Positions 1-7,882 of a stretch of DNA of 64,000 nt are shown one piece after another. The notes under the pieces were generated by a model that worked only from the letters and a program-made list of their open reading frames with translations, did not search any database and was not told the DNA's origin. Position 1 is the stretch's first letter, and every line of letters starts with the position of its first letter. Origin of the DNA: Paraflavitalea sp966211765 (GTDB taxonomy: Bacteria > Bacteroidota > Bacteroidia > Chitinophagales > Chitinophagaceae); contig CBIHOV010000007.1 of NCBI GenBank assembly GCA_966211765.1, positions 1 to 64,000 on the forward strand. Reading direction: 5' to 3'. A program made the position numbers and the translations under genes.

Positions 1-935
1 ATGCGGGCGCCGATATAACCATCAGCCTCCCCACCAATAGCGTTACACTGAATGGTTCCGGTACCTATAATGCTTATGGCCCTGTTAATGCCTATACCTG
101 GAACAAGATCAGCGGACCAGCTGCCACCATCACCAATGAAAAAGAAGCGGTTACTACCGCCACCGGTCTTACAGCAGGCACTTACCAGTTCCGCCTCACT
201 GCATGGGATCATGAATTCGTTCCCTCTTCCGATACCGTGCAGGTAATTGTAAAAGCAACCGCCACATCGGGCTCTAGTTCAAGTGCAGGTTCTGGCACCA
301 GTTCCGGCACAACATCTGGCAACGGTACTATTACCAATGCTGGTCCCGACCAAACCCTCACATTGCCTACGAATACGACCACCCTCAATGGCGCAGCATC
401 TTATGATCCTGAAGGCGTGTTCAGGGCATGGAAGTGGATGAAGATCAGCGGACCTGATCAACACACCATCGCCAATGCTTCTAATTCTGTAACAACTGTA
501 AGCAACCTGGTAGAAGGTACTTATAGATTCAGCCTAACCGGATGGGGCAATAATTGGAGGCCGTTCAGCGATACCATGCAGATCACCGTAGTGTCTTCAT
601 CTTCACTGACTGCTACTACCACCAGAACTGCTACCACTTCTTCCGATGCAACAGCAGCAGAAGCGAAAGCTGGTATTACGGAAGACAAATTGCTGGTGTA
701 TCCTAATCCTGCACAGGGACAGATCAACGTGCAAACCACCAGCACCGCTACAGGCGCAGCTTACCTCAATATCTACGATATCTCGGGCAGGCTGATCCAA
801 AAAACAGGTTTTCAGAAAATGCAATCCCTGCACCAGCAGGTACTCAATATCTCATCACTGAAACCCGGAGTATACCAGGCAGAAGTAGTAATAGATAACG
901 GAACACACTTACGCAGTAAGTTCGTTAAACAATAG
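1..935 (+). CDS. Secreted protein with PKD-like repeats and T9SS sorting domain (5' truncated)
   Basis: The reading frame is already open at the left edge (frame 3), so the N-terminus lies outside the window. Two related beta-sandwich repeats are visible, each opening with an NAGxDxTxxLPTN motif and closing with GTYxFxLT before VxVV; these resemble PKD/REJ-type extracellular domains. They are separated by a low-complexity Ser/Gly/Thr linker. The last 80 or so residues are a typical type IX secretion type A sorting domain: KLLVYPNPAQGQINV, then YDISGRLI, then LKPGVYQAEV. The protein is therefore expected to cross the outer membrane by the T9SS and be anchored to, or released from, the cell surface. 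Many such proteins are carbohydrate-active enzymes or adhesins, but the catalytic part, if there is one, is not in view. Confidence 0.9.
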   Translation, partial: AGADITISLPTNSVTLNGSGTYNAYGPVNAYTWNKISGPAATITNEKEAVTTATGLTAGTYQFRLTAWDHEFVPSSDTVQVIVKATATSGSSSSAGSGTSSGTTSGNGTITNAGPDQTLTLPTNTTTLNGAASYDPEGVFRAWKWMKISGPDQHTIANASNSVTTVSNLVEGTYRFSLTGWGNNWRPFSDTMQITVVSSSSLTATTTRTATTSSDATAAEAKAGITEDKLLVYPNPAQGQINVQTTSTATGAAYLNIYDISGRLIQKTGFQKMQSLHQQVLNISSLKPGVYQAEVVIDNGTHLRSKFVKQ

Positions 936-965
936 TTCTCTAATCCAATATCTCAAGAAAAGGCA

Positions 966-1005
966 GGGGCCGTCACGACTAAGTTGTGACGGCCCCTTTT
1001 TTTTT
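966..1005 (+). terminator. Rho-independent terminator after the T9SS substrate gene
   Basis: A perfect 11-bp stem (GGGGCCGTCAC, 966-976, with its complement at 986-996) and a 9-nt loop are followed by nine T residues. It lies 30 nt after the stop codon of the upstream gene. Confidence 0.9.
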
Positions 1006-1026
1006 GTGGTTACTGTACTGGCTAAA

Positions 1027-1109
1027 CAGGTGGCACCTTTCGCCTGCATTGCACAATAGAACAGGTGACACCTTTCCTTTGCGAGGCCAGGGAAAGGTGT
1101 CACCTGTTC
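1027..1109. repeat. GGTGACACC hairpin repeat (family A), copy 1
   Basis: A perfect 19-bp inverted repeat: GAACAGGTGACACCTTTCC at 1059-1077 and its complement at 1091-1109, loop 13 nt. A degenerate third copy (CAGGTGGCACCTTT) lies at 1027-1040. The right arm abuts the stop codon of the minus-strand lipoprotein gene ending at 1110. No T-tract follows on either strand, so it is not a standard intrinsic terminator. The core AGGTGACACCT is itself nearly palindromic. A second copy of the element is at 14487-14537. Confidence 0.85.
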
Positions 1110-1700
1110 TTATTCTGGTATATCATACAATCGACAAACTTCTTCATAACTCATCTTTGCAAGGTCCGGCTTCATCATACGCCCGGAAGCAGGCACACCA
1201 CCCGGAATAATTATATACCGTACCTGGTTAGCAGAATGGGGCGTACCACTGGGCAACACATCGCAAATAACCCGTACTTTATTAAGCAATAGCCCAAACT
1301 GAAAGCGAAATTGTGTATTGGCACTGCCTCCATCATAAAAAATACTGGGTAGCATTTTGGCAATACCATCGCCATTCGTTTCCGCCACAAATTTTGCATA
1401 GACCAGTACCGTGCCGCTGTCTATAATTCCCTGCGTTAGCTGGTTGGCAGTAATATCAAAATAGTAAGTTTTTTTACCAGCACCGATTGAAGTAGTAGAA
1501 GCTACCCAGGGATTCGTATTGACCCAGGTGGAATAAATAACATTGGCACTGCCCTTTGGCCCTGCAGCACCTGGCGCACCCGGATTGCCCTGGGCCCCTG
1601 CATCGCCCTTAGGACCGGTATCGCCCTTTTTGCAGGCAGTGAAAAATACCATGGAAAGTGCGCCTATTATTAAGCAGCGTACAAATGCATTGTTTTTCAT
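1110..1700 (-). CDS. Collagen-like lipoprotein
   Basis: Start chosen at the ATG at 1700 because it puts a lipoprotein signal directly at the N-terminus: a hydrophobic stretch ending FFTAC, with Cys about 23 residues in. An upstream in-frame extension to 1763 would bury that signal. After the lipidated Cys comes a short run of collagen-like Gly-X-Y triplets (GDTGPKGDAGAQGNPGAPG), then about 150 residues predicted to be mostly beta structure. Such collagen-repeat lipoproteins are common in Bacteroidota and are of unknown function. It is probably an outer-membrane or surface lipoprotein. The gene is monocistronic; hairpin repeat A directly follows its stop codon. Confidence 0.8.
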   Translation of the reverse strand: MKNNAFVRCLIIGALSMVFFTACKKGDTGPKGDAGAQGNPGAPGAAGPKGSANVIYSTWVNTNPWVASTTSIGAGKKTYYFDITANQLTQGIIDSGTVLVYAKFVAETNGDGIAKMLPSIFYDGGSANTQFRFQFGLLLNKVRVICDVLPSGTPHSANQVRYIIIPGGVPASGRMMKPDLAKMSYEEVCRLYDIPE

Positions 1701-1796
1701 AATTGTTATTTGGGTAAAAGAAAAAGGTAGGGCTAAAATAGGGTAGGGATCCGCGTTGTACACTACATGATCATGTAGTTGTTGGTTATATACCTA

Positions 1797-1828
1797 CAAA
1801 AAAAATCCTCCCCGCTAAGCGGGGAGGA
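1797..1828 (-). terminator. Terminator of the atpD-atpC transcript
   Basis: On the minus strand a 10-bp perfect stem (TCCTCCCCGC and complement, 1806-1815 with 1819-1828; loop TAA) is followed by a run of T (A on the plus strand, 1797-1805). It lies just beyond the atpC stop codon. Confidence 0.9.
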
Positions 1829-1855
1829 CTAACAATATGATATTGCGGGAATACT

Positions 1856-2119
1856 TTATTTACTTTCTACCTGTGTGGCGCCTTCTACCAGCACAGTCAC
1901 TTTATTGTCGAGCACTTCTACAAAACCACTTTGAATATCATAGAAGAGTTCGTCATTGGCTTTTTCTTTCAACACTTTCATCCGGCCGGCTTTCAGGGCG
2001 CTTACAAGTGGCGCGTGCCTGTTGAGCACTTCAAACAGACCAGTGATGCCTGGCAGCTGAACGCCATATACATCACCGCTGAATAATTTACGCTCGGGAG
2101 TTAATATCTCTAAGTTCAT
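1856..2119 (-). CDS. atpC: F1Fo ATP synthase epsilon subunit, short form
   Basis: 87-residue epsilon subunit of the F1 sector, part of the central stalk of ATP synthase on the cytoplasmic membrane face. The start at 2119 (MNLEILTPERKLFSGDV) matches the conserved family N-terminus; the longer in-frame extension to 2191 does not. Only the N-terminal beta-sandwich domain is present. The C-terminal helical hairpin that inhibits ATP hydrolysis in E. coli or Bacillus enzymes is missing, as is usual in Bacteroidota, whose epsilon subunits are about 80-90 residues. Follows atpD by 81 nt and ends at a strong terminator. As in relatives, atpD-atpC is separate from the other atp genes, none of which are in this window. 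Confidence 0.93.
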   Translation of the reverse strand: MNLEILTPERKLFSGDVYGVQLPGITGLFEVLNRHAPLVSALKAGRMKVLKEKANDELFYDIQSGFVEVLDNKVTVLVEGATQVESK

Positions 2120-2200
2120 GTTTCGCGTTTTGAGTTTAGGATTTCGGGCCCTGGTCCGGTCTTTCAACACGGAATAGTAAGCCCGAAACACACAACAAAT

Positions 2201-3700
2201 TTATCCCTGTGCCTGAGCCAACAGTTTCTTACCTTTTTCGATCGCATCATCGATGCTACCTACCAGGTTGAAAGCCGCTTCAGGTAATTCATCTACTTCA
2301 CCGTCCATGATCATGTTGAAACCGCGAATGGTTTCTTCGATCGGTACCAATACACCCTTCAGACCAGTGAACTGCTCGGCCACGTGGAAAGGCTGAGACA
2401 GGAAACGCTGTACTTTACGTGCACGGGATACGGTTTGTTTATCTTCATCGCTCAACTCATCCAAACCAAGGATGGCAATGATATCCTGTAATTCCTTATA
2501 ACGTTGTAAGATCAGTTTTACACGGTTGGCTGTGTTGTAGTGAGCATCACCTACGATCGCAGGTGTTAAGATACGGCTGGTAGAATCCAACGGGTCAACC
2601 GCAGGATAGATACCTAAGTCAGCGATCTTACGGCTCAATACAGTAGTAGCATCCAGGTGGGCGAAGGTAGTGGCCGGAGCGGGGTCAGTCAAGTCATCCG
2701 CAGGTACGTAAACCGCCTGTACAGAAGTGATAGAACCATTTTTGGTAGAAGTGATACGTTCCTGCATCAATCCCATCTCAGTAGCGAGCGTGGGCTGATA
2801 ACCTACCGCAGAAGGCATACGTCCCAACAGGGCCGATACTTCGGAACCTGCCTGGGTGAAACGGAAGATATTGTCTACGAAGAACAGGATATCACGTCCT
2901 TTACCCTGACCGTCACCATCACGGTAGTATTCTGCAATGGTAAGACCAGATAAAGCCACACGTGCACGGGCGCCCGGGGGCTCATTCATCTGACCGAATA
3001 CGAAGGTAGCTTTGGACTCCTTCAGTTCGTTCATGTCAACCTTGCTCAGGTCCCATCCGCCTTCTTCCATGCTGTGCTTGAAAGCGTCGCCATATTTCAT
3101 GATACCTGCTTCGATCATTTCACGCATCAGGTCATTTCCTTCACGGGTCCTTTCACCTACACCGGCAAATACAGATACACCACTATATGCTTTGGCAATA
3201 TTGTTGATCAATTCCTGGATCAATACCGTCTTACCTACACCGGCACCACCAAACAGACCGATCTTACCACCCTTTGCGTAAGGCTCGATCAGGTCAATTA
3301 CTTTGATACCAGTGAAGAGGATCTCAGCAGAAGTACTGAGGTTTTCGAAAGCCGGAGGCTTACTGTGGATAGGACGGCCACCTTTTTTGGAAACCGCTGG
3401 CAAACCATCGATAGGATCTCCGGTTACATTGAACAGACGACCTTTGATGTCATCACCTACTGGCATTGCGATCGCGATACCGGTGTCTATTACTTCCAGC
3501 CCGCGAGTCAGGCCTTCAGTACCATCCATAGCGATACAGCGTACGCTGTCTTCACCCAGGTGCTGCTGTGTTTCCAGTACCAGGGTATCGCCATTTGGTC
3601 TTTTCAGTTCCAATGCGTTATAAATTTCCGGGAGCTTACCTTCAAACTGCACATCCACTACCGCGCCGATGATCTGCTTGATCTTACCAACGTTTGCCAT
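2201..3700 (-). CDS. atpD: F1Fo ATP synthase beta subunit
   Basis: 499-residue catalytic beta subunit of F1 ATPase. Seen directly: Walker A GGAGVGKT at residues 151-158, the GERTREGNDL segment with the catalytic Glu, Walker B region ILFFVDNIFRF, and a DELSDED version of the DELSEED torque helix motif near residue 400. Start MANVGKIKQIIGAVVDVQF is the family standard. It hydrolyses or synthesises ATP at the alpha-beta interface and is driven by the rotating gamma-epsilon stalk. First gene of the atpD-atpC unit; a TACCTTTG -7 element lies about 60 nt upstream. Confidence 0.98.
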   Translation of the reverse strand: MANVGKIKQIIGAVVDVQFEGKLPEIYNALELKRPNGDTLVLETQQHLGEDSVRCIAMDGTEGLTRGLEVIDTGIAIAMPVGDDIKGRLFNVTGDPIDGLPAVSKKGGRPIHSKPPAFENLSTSAEILFTGIKVIDLIEPYAKGGKIGLFGGAGVGKTVLIQELINNIAKAYSGVSVFAGVGERTREGNDLMREMIEAGIMKYGDAFKHSMEEGGWDLSKVDMNELKESKATFVFGQMNEPPGARARVALSGLTIAEYYRDGDGQGKGRDILFFVDNIFRFTQAGSEVSALLGRMPSAVGYQPTLATEMGLMQERITSTKNGSITSVQAVYVPADDLTDPAPATTFAHLDATTVLSRKIADLGIYPAVDPLDSTSRILTPAIVGDAHYNTANRVKLILQRYKELQDIIAILGLDELSDEDKQTVSRARKVQRFLSQPFHVAEQFTGLKGVLVPIEETIRGFNMIMDGEVDELPEAAFNLVGSIDDAIEKGKKLLAQAQG

Positions 3701-3759
3701 ATGTTTTAAGAATGTATTGTTTTATTAACCACCTTTTAACAGGGGGTATTTTCAGGCCG

Positions 3760-3767
3760 CAAAGGTA
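3760..3767 (-). promoter_or_regulatory. Candidate -7 box for atpD
   Basis: The minus strand reads TACCTTTG, an exact match to the Bacteroidota -7 consensus TAnnTTTG. It would give a 5' leader of about 55 nt before the atpD start codon. No clear -33 TTG is visible at the right spacing. Confidence 0.5.
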
Positions 3768-3965
3768 AGGGAGGAAAAGAGATTTTAACCATAGAAAATA
3801 AGAAATATAAAAGACCGGGGATAACCGGTGGATGAAACCTGCGCAGATAACACATTAAATATTGATAATGAGCCCATTAAACACACAATAGGTTCCCCTT
3901 CATGCCCCACTTGCCAACCAGGGAACAGTATTCGGGCCTTTCTTTGCAGCATTTTGACCAGCCCT

Positions 3966-4226
3966 CCCATATCGCTTCCATATCGTTCCCATATGCCTCC
4001 CATATACTTCCCATATCATTGCCATATCAGTCTCATATCGTCTCATATAGTTGCCATATAGCCTTCATATCGCACCCATATCCCATTCATATGGCAAGCA
4101 TATCCCACCCATATAGTTTTCATATCTCGGCCATATCTCCGCCATAGCTCCGGAAGGGTTCCGGCATATCTCCGGCATATCACACCCATATCATATTCAT
4201 ATATTAGCCATATTATACTTATATCA
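3966..4226. repeat. 11-bp periodic CATAT array
   Basis: A tandem array of about 24 degenerate 11-bp units with consensus NCCATATCNCN. CATAT begins at 3968, 3979, 3990, 4001, 4012, 4023, 4034, 4044, 4055, 4066, 4077, 4088, 4099, 4110, 4121, 4132, 4165, 4176, 4187, 4198 and 4209: 21 exact pentamers, with a single 10-bp step (4034 to 4044), one degenerate unit (CATAG, 4143), one lost unit (around 4154) and a TATAT at 4220. Only the pentamer is conserved while the flanks vary, unlike a recent slippage product. It lies between the divergent atpD gene and the VIT/vWA gene, ending about 70 bp before the latter's start. Spurious reading frames with 11-residue periodicity cross it on both strands. Confidence 0.93.
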
Positions 4227-4295
4227 GGGTAATACAACCCGATCCGGGTTTATGCAAACTCCTTTTATCCTGCATCTATATAGAAACGCACCTTT

Positions 4296-7200
4296 ATGAC
4301 GATCAGAACACGCTTCGGCGTGGCCTTGCTCCTTTGCATGGCCTGCCATTACCTTGCCCTGGCCCAGCTGCCACAACTGAAGATCAATGATAAAGAAGAC
4401 CCCAATGTATACCTCAGCGGCCTCTGTGTTGACATAAAAGTAGTCGGCAATATTGCCATTACCACCATGGAAATGACCTTCCGCAATAAGAACAACCGCA
4501 TCCTGGAAGGAGAACTGATCTTCCCCATGCCCGAAGGAGTATCAGTGAGCCGGTATGCATTGGACATCAACGGACAGATGCGGGAGGCCGTACCAGTTGA
4601 GAAAGAAAAAGCCACCCAGGTATTTGAAGAGATCGAACACCAGCGCATAGACCCGGGCCTCCTGGAAAGAGTGGAAGGCAACAATTTCCGCACCCGCATT
4701 TATCCCCTGCCGGCCAATGGTGCACGTACCATTATCATTGCCTATGAAGAAGAATTGACATTTACCAGTAAACAATCCCTGCGCTACCACCTGCCCCTCG
4801 ACCATAAAAAGCCCATCGACCATTTCAAACTGGACGTGGCTGTATTACAATCGGCCCTGCAACCCGTACTGGAAGAAGAGCCGGATGGAGACCTGCAGTT
4901 TAAAGAATGGAATCACCAATACACTGCTTCCATTGATAAAGAACATTTTATTCCAGCGCATTCTTTAACTATTGCCATTCCCAAATCACCGGAAAATACG
5001 GAAGCAATGATGCAGGAAGCCGGTGGCAACTATTATTTCCTGGTCAATTGCTTTCCACAAAAAGACAGTCGCCCCAAAGCAAAGGTCAATGAAGTGACCG
5101 TATTATGGGATGCTTCCCTGAGTGGTCTGAACAGAGATGTAAAAAAGGAACTAGCGTTACTGGGCGCCTATATTGCCCACAACAATAACCTGGTGGTGCA
5201 CCTGGCTCTACTCAACAATACCTTCCGCAAAGCAGGCACTTTCACTATTCGCCAGGGCAACTGGAGCGAACTCAAAAAAGCCATAGAACTATTGAATTAT
5301 GATGGTGGCACCAATTACAGCCGCATCGAATATCCTGCCAGCGATGAATACCTGTTCTTTACGGATGGCATGTCATCTTTAAGTGACCAGGATATGAAAC
5401 TGCCAGCAAGGCCGGTATATACCATCAGTTCGGCCCCAAGGTCCGACTTCTCTTACCTGCAATACATTGCCCAAAAAACAGGCGGTGTTTTCATCAACCT
5501 GGAGACCCTGAAACCAGCTGAAGCAGAAAAGCTGTTGACACAACAGTCACTGCAGTTCATCGGTATCAAAAACAACAGGCAGGTAAGTGAGACCTACCCT
5601 TCCCTCCCCAAACCAATATTGAGTAATTTCTCTTTGGCAGGCATCGTTACAGAGCCGAAAACAACCATCACCCTGCAATTTGGCTATGGCAATACCGTAA
5701 CAATAGAAAAAACAGTGAGCCTCGATTACAGCAAACAGGGATCAGGCAAGGTTGACCTGTCCAGGGTATGGGCACAAAAGAAGATCGGGGAACTGGATGT
5801 GCAATACGAACAAAATAAAGCGATGATCACTTTCCTGGGAAAACGTTTTTCTATCGTGACCCGTAATACCTCCCTCATCGTATTGGAAACCGTGAATGAT
5901 TATGTGCGGTATGAGATAGAACCACCGGCTGAATTGAGGCAACAGTATGACCGGTTGATCAAACAACAACTGGCCCAGCGGCAAAGCAGGGTGCAGGTCA
6001 CCCTGGCCAATGCCCTGCAACAACTCAGTACCCTGGTGACCTGGTGGAACACGAATTTCACAGCACAGGCAATACCACCCAAAAAGAACAAGTCGCCCGA
6101 AAGTGCACCCCCTCCCGTACTTACCCAGGATAGCAGAACTGAGGCCAACACCATTCAAGGTACCATTACTGACAATCATGGTCAGCCCGTGCTGGGCGCA
6201 ACAGTGATGTTTCAAGGCAACTCCGGCTTAGGTACAATGACCGATCAGGCAGGTTGGTTTAGTATCCGCAAACCGGCCGGCGCAACCGTACTGGTGGCAT
6301 CGGCAGTAGGCTTCAACCAGCGGCAGGTGAACCTGCGTAACAACAACCGCATTACCCTCAGTTTACAACCCGCCACTAATTCTCTGGAAGAAGTGGTAGT
6401 AGTGGGCATGGGTTCAAACCGAAGAAGGGAGGTAACCGGCAGTATGGCCGCTGTACCGGCGCCACAGCTGGAAGCCGATAAGAAATTTTCTACGCAGGCA
6501 CTGGAAGGGAACGCAGCAGGCTTAACAGCTTTCAAAAGCAGCCCTCAAAGAACTACCGACTCCTACTTTACAGCCCCCCGCATAGTAAAGGATGAGGAGG
6601 TAAAGGAAGTGCCGGATGACAGGCACGATGCAGACGGCTCCAGACAAATTATGAGCTCCATTAATGTAAAACAATGGACACCGGAGCGCACCTACCTGCA
6701 ATTGCTGGCCAGGGAGAAAGCCGCTAACCGGTACAAGGTCTACCTGGCCATTCGCAAGGAATACCTGTACACGCCCACCTTCTATTATGATGTAGCCAAT
6801 TTCTTCTTCCGGGAGCAGGATACACTGACTGGCTTACAGATCCTGACCAATATGGCAGAGATAGACCTTGAAAATCATGAACTGTACAAACTGCTGGGGT
6901 ATAAACTCCGGGAGGCAGGTGCTTACGAAGAAGCAATAACCGTATTCAGGAAAATATTGCAATGGCGGCCACAGGAGCCCCATAGCTACCGTGATTACGG
7001 GCTGGCCCTGGCAGATATCGGAAAGTACCAACAGGCCCTGGACACGCTTTATACGGCCCTTGAAAAGAATTACAGTGAAAGTATTGCCGATATGTACGAT
7101 GGCATAGAAGAGATCATCGTTACAGAGATCAATCAACTGATCAGTCTGCACAAAAGGCAACTGAACCTGTCGGCCATCGACCCCAAGCTTATCCACCCCA

Positions 7201-7625
7201 TGCCTACGGAGATACGCGTGGTATTGAACTGGAATAAGAGCGATACCGATATGGACCTTTGGGTTACCGATCCCAATAAAGAGACCTGCTACTACAGCCA
7301 CAAGGAAACCCTGATCGGCGGCAGGATATCCAATGACTTTACAGAAGGTTATGGCCCTGAACAGTTCCTGCTGAAGAAAGCCATAAGAGGCAAATACCAG
7401 GTGAAAGTGAATTATTATGGCGACCAGCAAATTAAGCTCAGTGGCCCAACAACGGTACTGGCCGAGATCTTTACTCACTATGCTGATGGCCGCCAGGAAA
7501 GGAAGCTGATCACCCTGCAAATGGAGAAGGGAGACGAAAAGGAAGGTATATTGGTGGGCGAATTTGAGTTTGGCAAGGCAGGTAGTAAAGAGCTTCCGGT
7601 AGCTATCGGAACGCGCCGCAGGTAG
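4296..7625 (+). CDS. VIT/vWA, carboxypeptidase-regulatory, TPR and DUF2135 multidomain protein
   Basis: 1109-residue exported protein. Order of domains: signal peptide (1-23, ending LALAQ); VIT (vault inter-alpha-trypsin) domain about 30-165; vWA-like domain about 265-400 with a recognisable MIDAS start (DASLS) and a later FFTDGMSS; carboxypeptidase-regulatory-like beta-sandwich about 620-690 (GTITDNHGQPVLGATV); directly after it a SusC-type segment EEVVVVGMG with SNRRREVTGSMAAV, the motif normally opening the plug of SusC/RagA TonB-dependent receptors; a spacer; TPR repeats about 850-935; and a DUF2135 domain about 970-1095 (LNWNKSDTDMDLWVTDP). VIT-vWA proteins mediate metal-dependent protein binding. 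The receptor-like segment without a barrel is unusual. No partner genes adjoin; a terminator follows. Confidence 0.88.
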   Translation: MTIRTRFGVALLLCMACHYLALAQLPQLKINDKEDPNVYLSGLCVDIKVVGNIAITTMEMTFRNKNNRILEGELIFPMPEGVSVSRYALDINGQMREAVPVEKEKATQVFEEIEHQRIDPGLLERVEGNNFRTRIYPLPANGARTIIIAYEEELTFTSKQSLRYHLPLDHKKPIDHFKLDVAVLQSALQPVLEEEPDGDLQFKEWNHQYTASIDKEHFIPAHSLTIAIPKSPENTEAMMQEAGGNYYFLVNCFPQKDSRPKAKVNEVTVLWDASLSGLNRDVKKELALLGAYIAHNNNLVVHLALLNNTFRKAGTFTIRQGNWSELKKAIELLNYDGGTNYSRIEYPASDEYLFFTDGMSSLSDQDMKLPARPVYTISSAPRSDFSYLQYIAQKTGGVFINLETLKPAEAEKLLTQQSLQFIGIKNNRQVSETYPSLPKPILSNFSLAGIVTEPKTTITLQFGYGNTVTIEKTVSLDYSKQGSGKVDLSRVWAQKKIGELDVQYEQNKAMITFLGKRFSIVTRNTSLIVLETVNDYVRYEIEPPAELRQQYDRLIKQQLAQRQSRVQVTLANALQQLSTLVTWWNTNFTAQAIPPKKNKSPESAPPPVLTQDSRTEANTIQGTITDNHGQPVLGATVMFQGNSGLGTMTDQAGWFSIRKPAGATVLVASAVGFNQRQVNLRNNNRITLSLQPATNSLEEVVVVGMGSNRRREVTGSMAAVPAPQLEADKKFSTQALEGNAAGLTAFKSSPQRTTDSYFTAPRIVKDEEVKEVPDDRHDADGSRQIMSSINVKQWTPERTYLQLLAREKAANRYKVYLAIRKEYLYTPTFYYDVANFFFREQDTLTGLQILTNMAEIDLENHELYKLLGYKLREAGAYEEAITVFRKILQWRPQEPHSYRDYGLALADIGKYQQALDTLYTALEKNYSESIADMYDGIEEIIVTEINQLISLHKRQLNLSAIDPKLIHPMPTEIRVVLNWNKSDTDMDLWVTDPNKETCYYSHKETLIGGRISNDFTEGYGPEQFLLKKAIRGKYQVKVNYYGDQQIKLSGPTTVLAEIFTHYADGRQERKLITLQMEKGDEKEGILVGEFEFGKAGSKELPVAIGTRRR

Positions 7626-7706
7626 CGCATTAAAATGCTATAACAGCAAACCAATCACATCATTATTCCGTACATAAAAGCAGAGTCAGTGCTTACCTTT
7701 TATATC

Positions 7707-7734
7707 GGGAGGTCCGTCCAGGCCTCCCTTTTTT
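7707..7734 (+). terminator. Rho-independent terminator after the VIT/vWA gene
   Basis: GGGAGG (7707-7712) pairs with CCTCCC (7723-7728), followed by six T residues. Lies about 80 nt after the stop codon. Confidence 0.75.
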
Positions 7735-7760
7735 ATTTGTCAGAGCCTGTCGAAGGCGGC

Positions 7761-7800
7761 GTAAGGGTGGGTCGCCCTTCAAGGGGCGGCTCACCCTTAC
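7761..7800. repeat. GGGTGGGTCGCCC hairpin repeat (family B), copy 1
   Basis: A 40-nt near-perfect inverted repeat: GTAAGGGTG at 7761-7769 pairs with CACCCTTAC at 7792-7800, and the inner GTCGCCC pairs with GGGCGGC with one G-T wobble. No T-tract follows. A second copy with the same core is at 29012-29046. Confidence 0.85.
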
Positions 7801-7882
7801 AATCCTTTCCCTGCCGTCCATAATTATACCCAGTCCCCGCAGCCTTTAATTCATTACCTTCTCTTATTAAACAATCTTAGAC

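Noticed and set aside
966..1109. Insertion-sequence remnant at 966-1109
   Set aside because: The first hairpin is a normal terminator, the second a REP-like repeat; no target duplication or transposase remnant is seen.
3966..4226. CRISPR array reading of the CATAT repeats
   Set aside because: Units are 11 bp with a 5-bp conserved core and no spacers of 25-40 bp; no cas gene is present.
3902..4237. Open frames across the CATAT array on both strands encoding proteins with 11-residue periodicity
   Set aside because: Three 11-bp units equal 11 codons, so any repeat of this kind gives periodic peptides in open frames. Frames are open on both strands, no signal or family is recognisable, and the unit flanks are not conserved at codon level.
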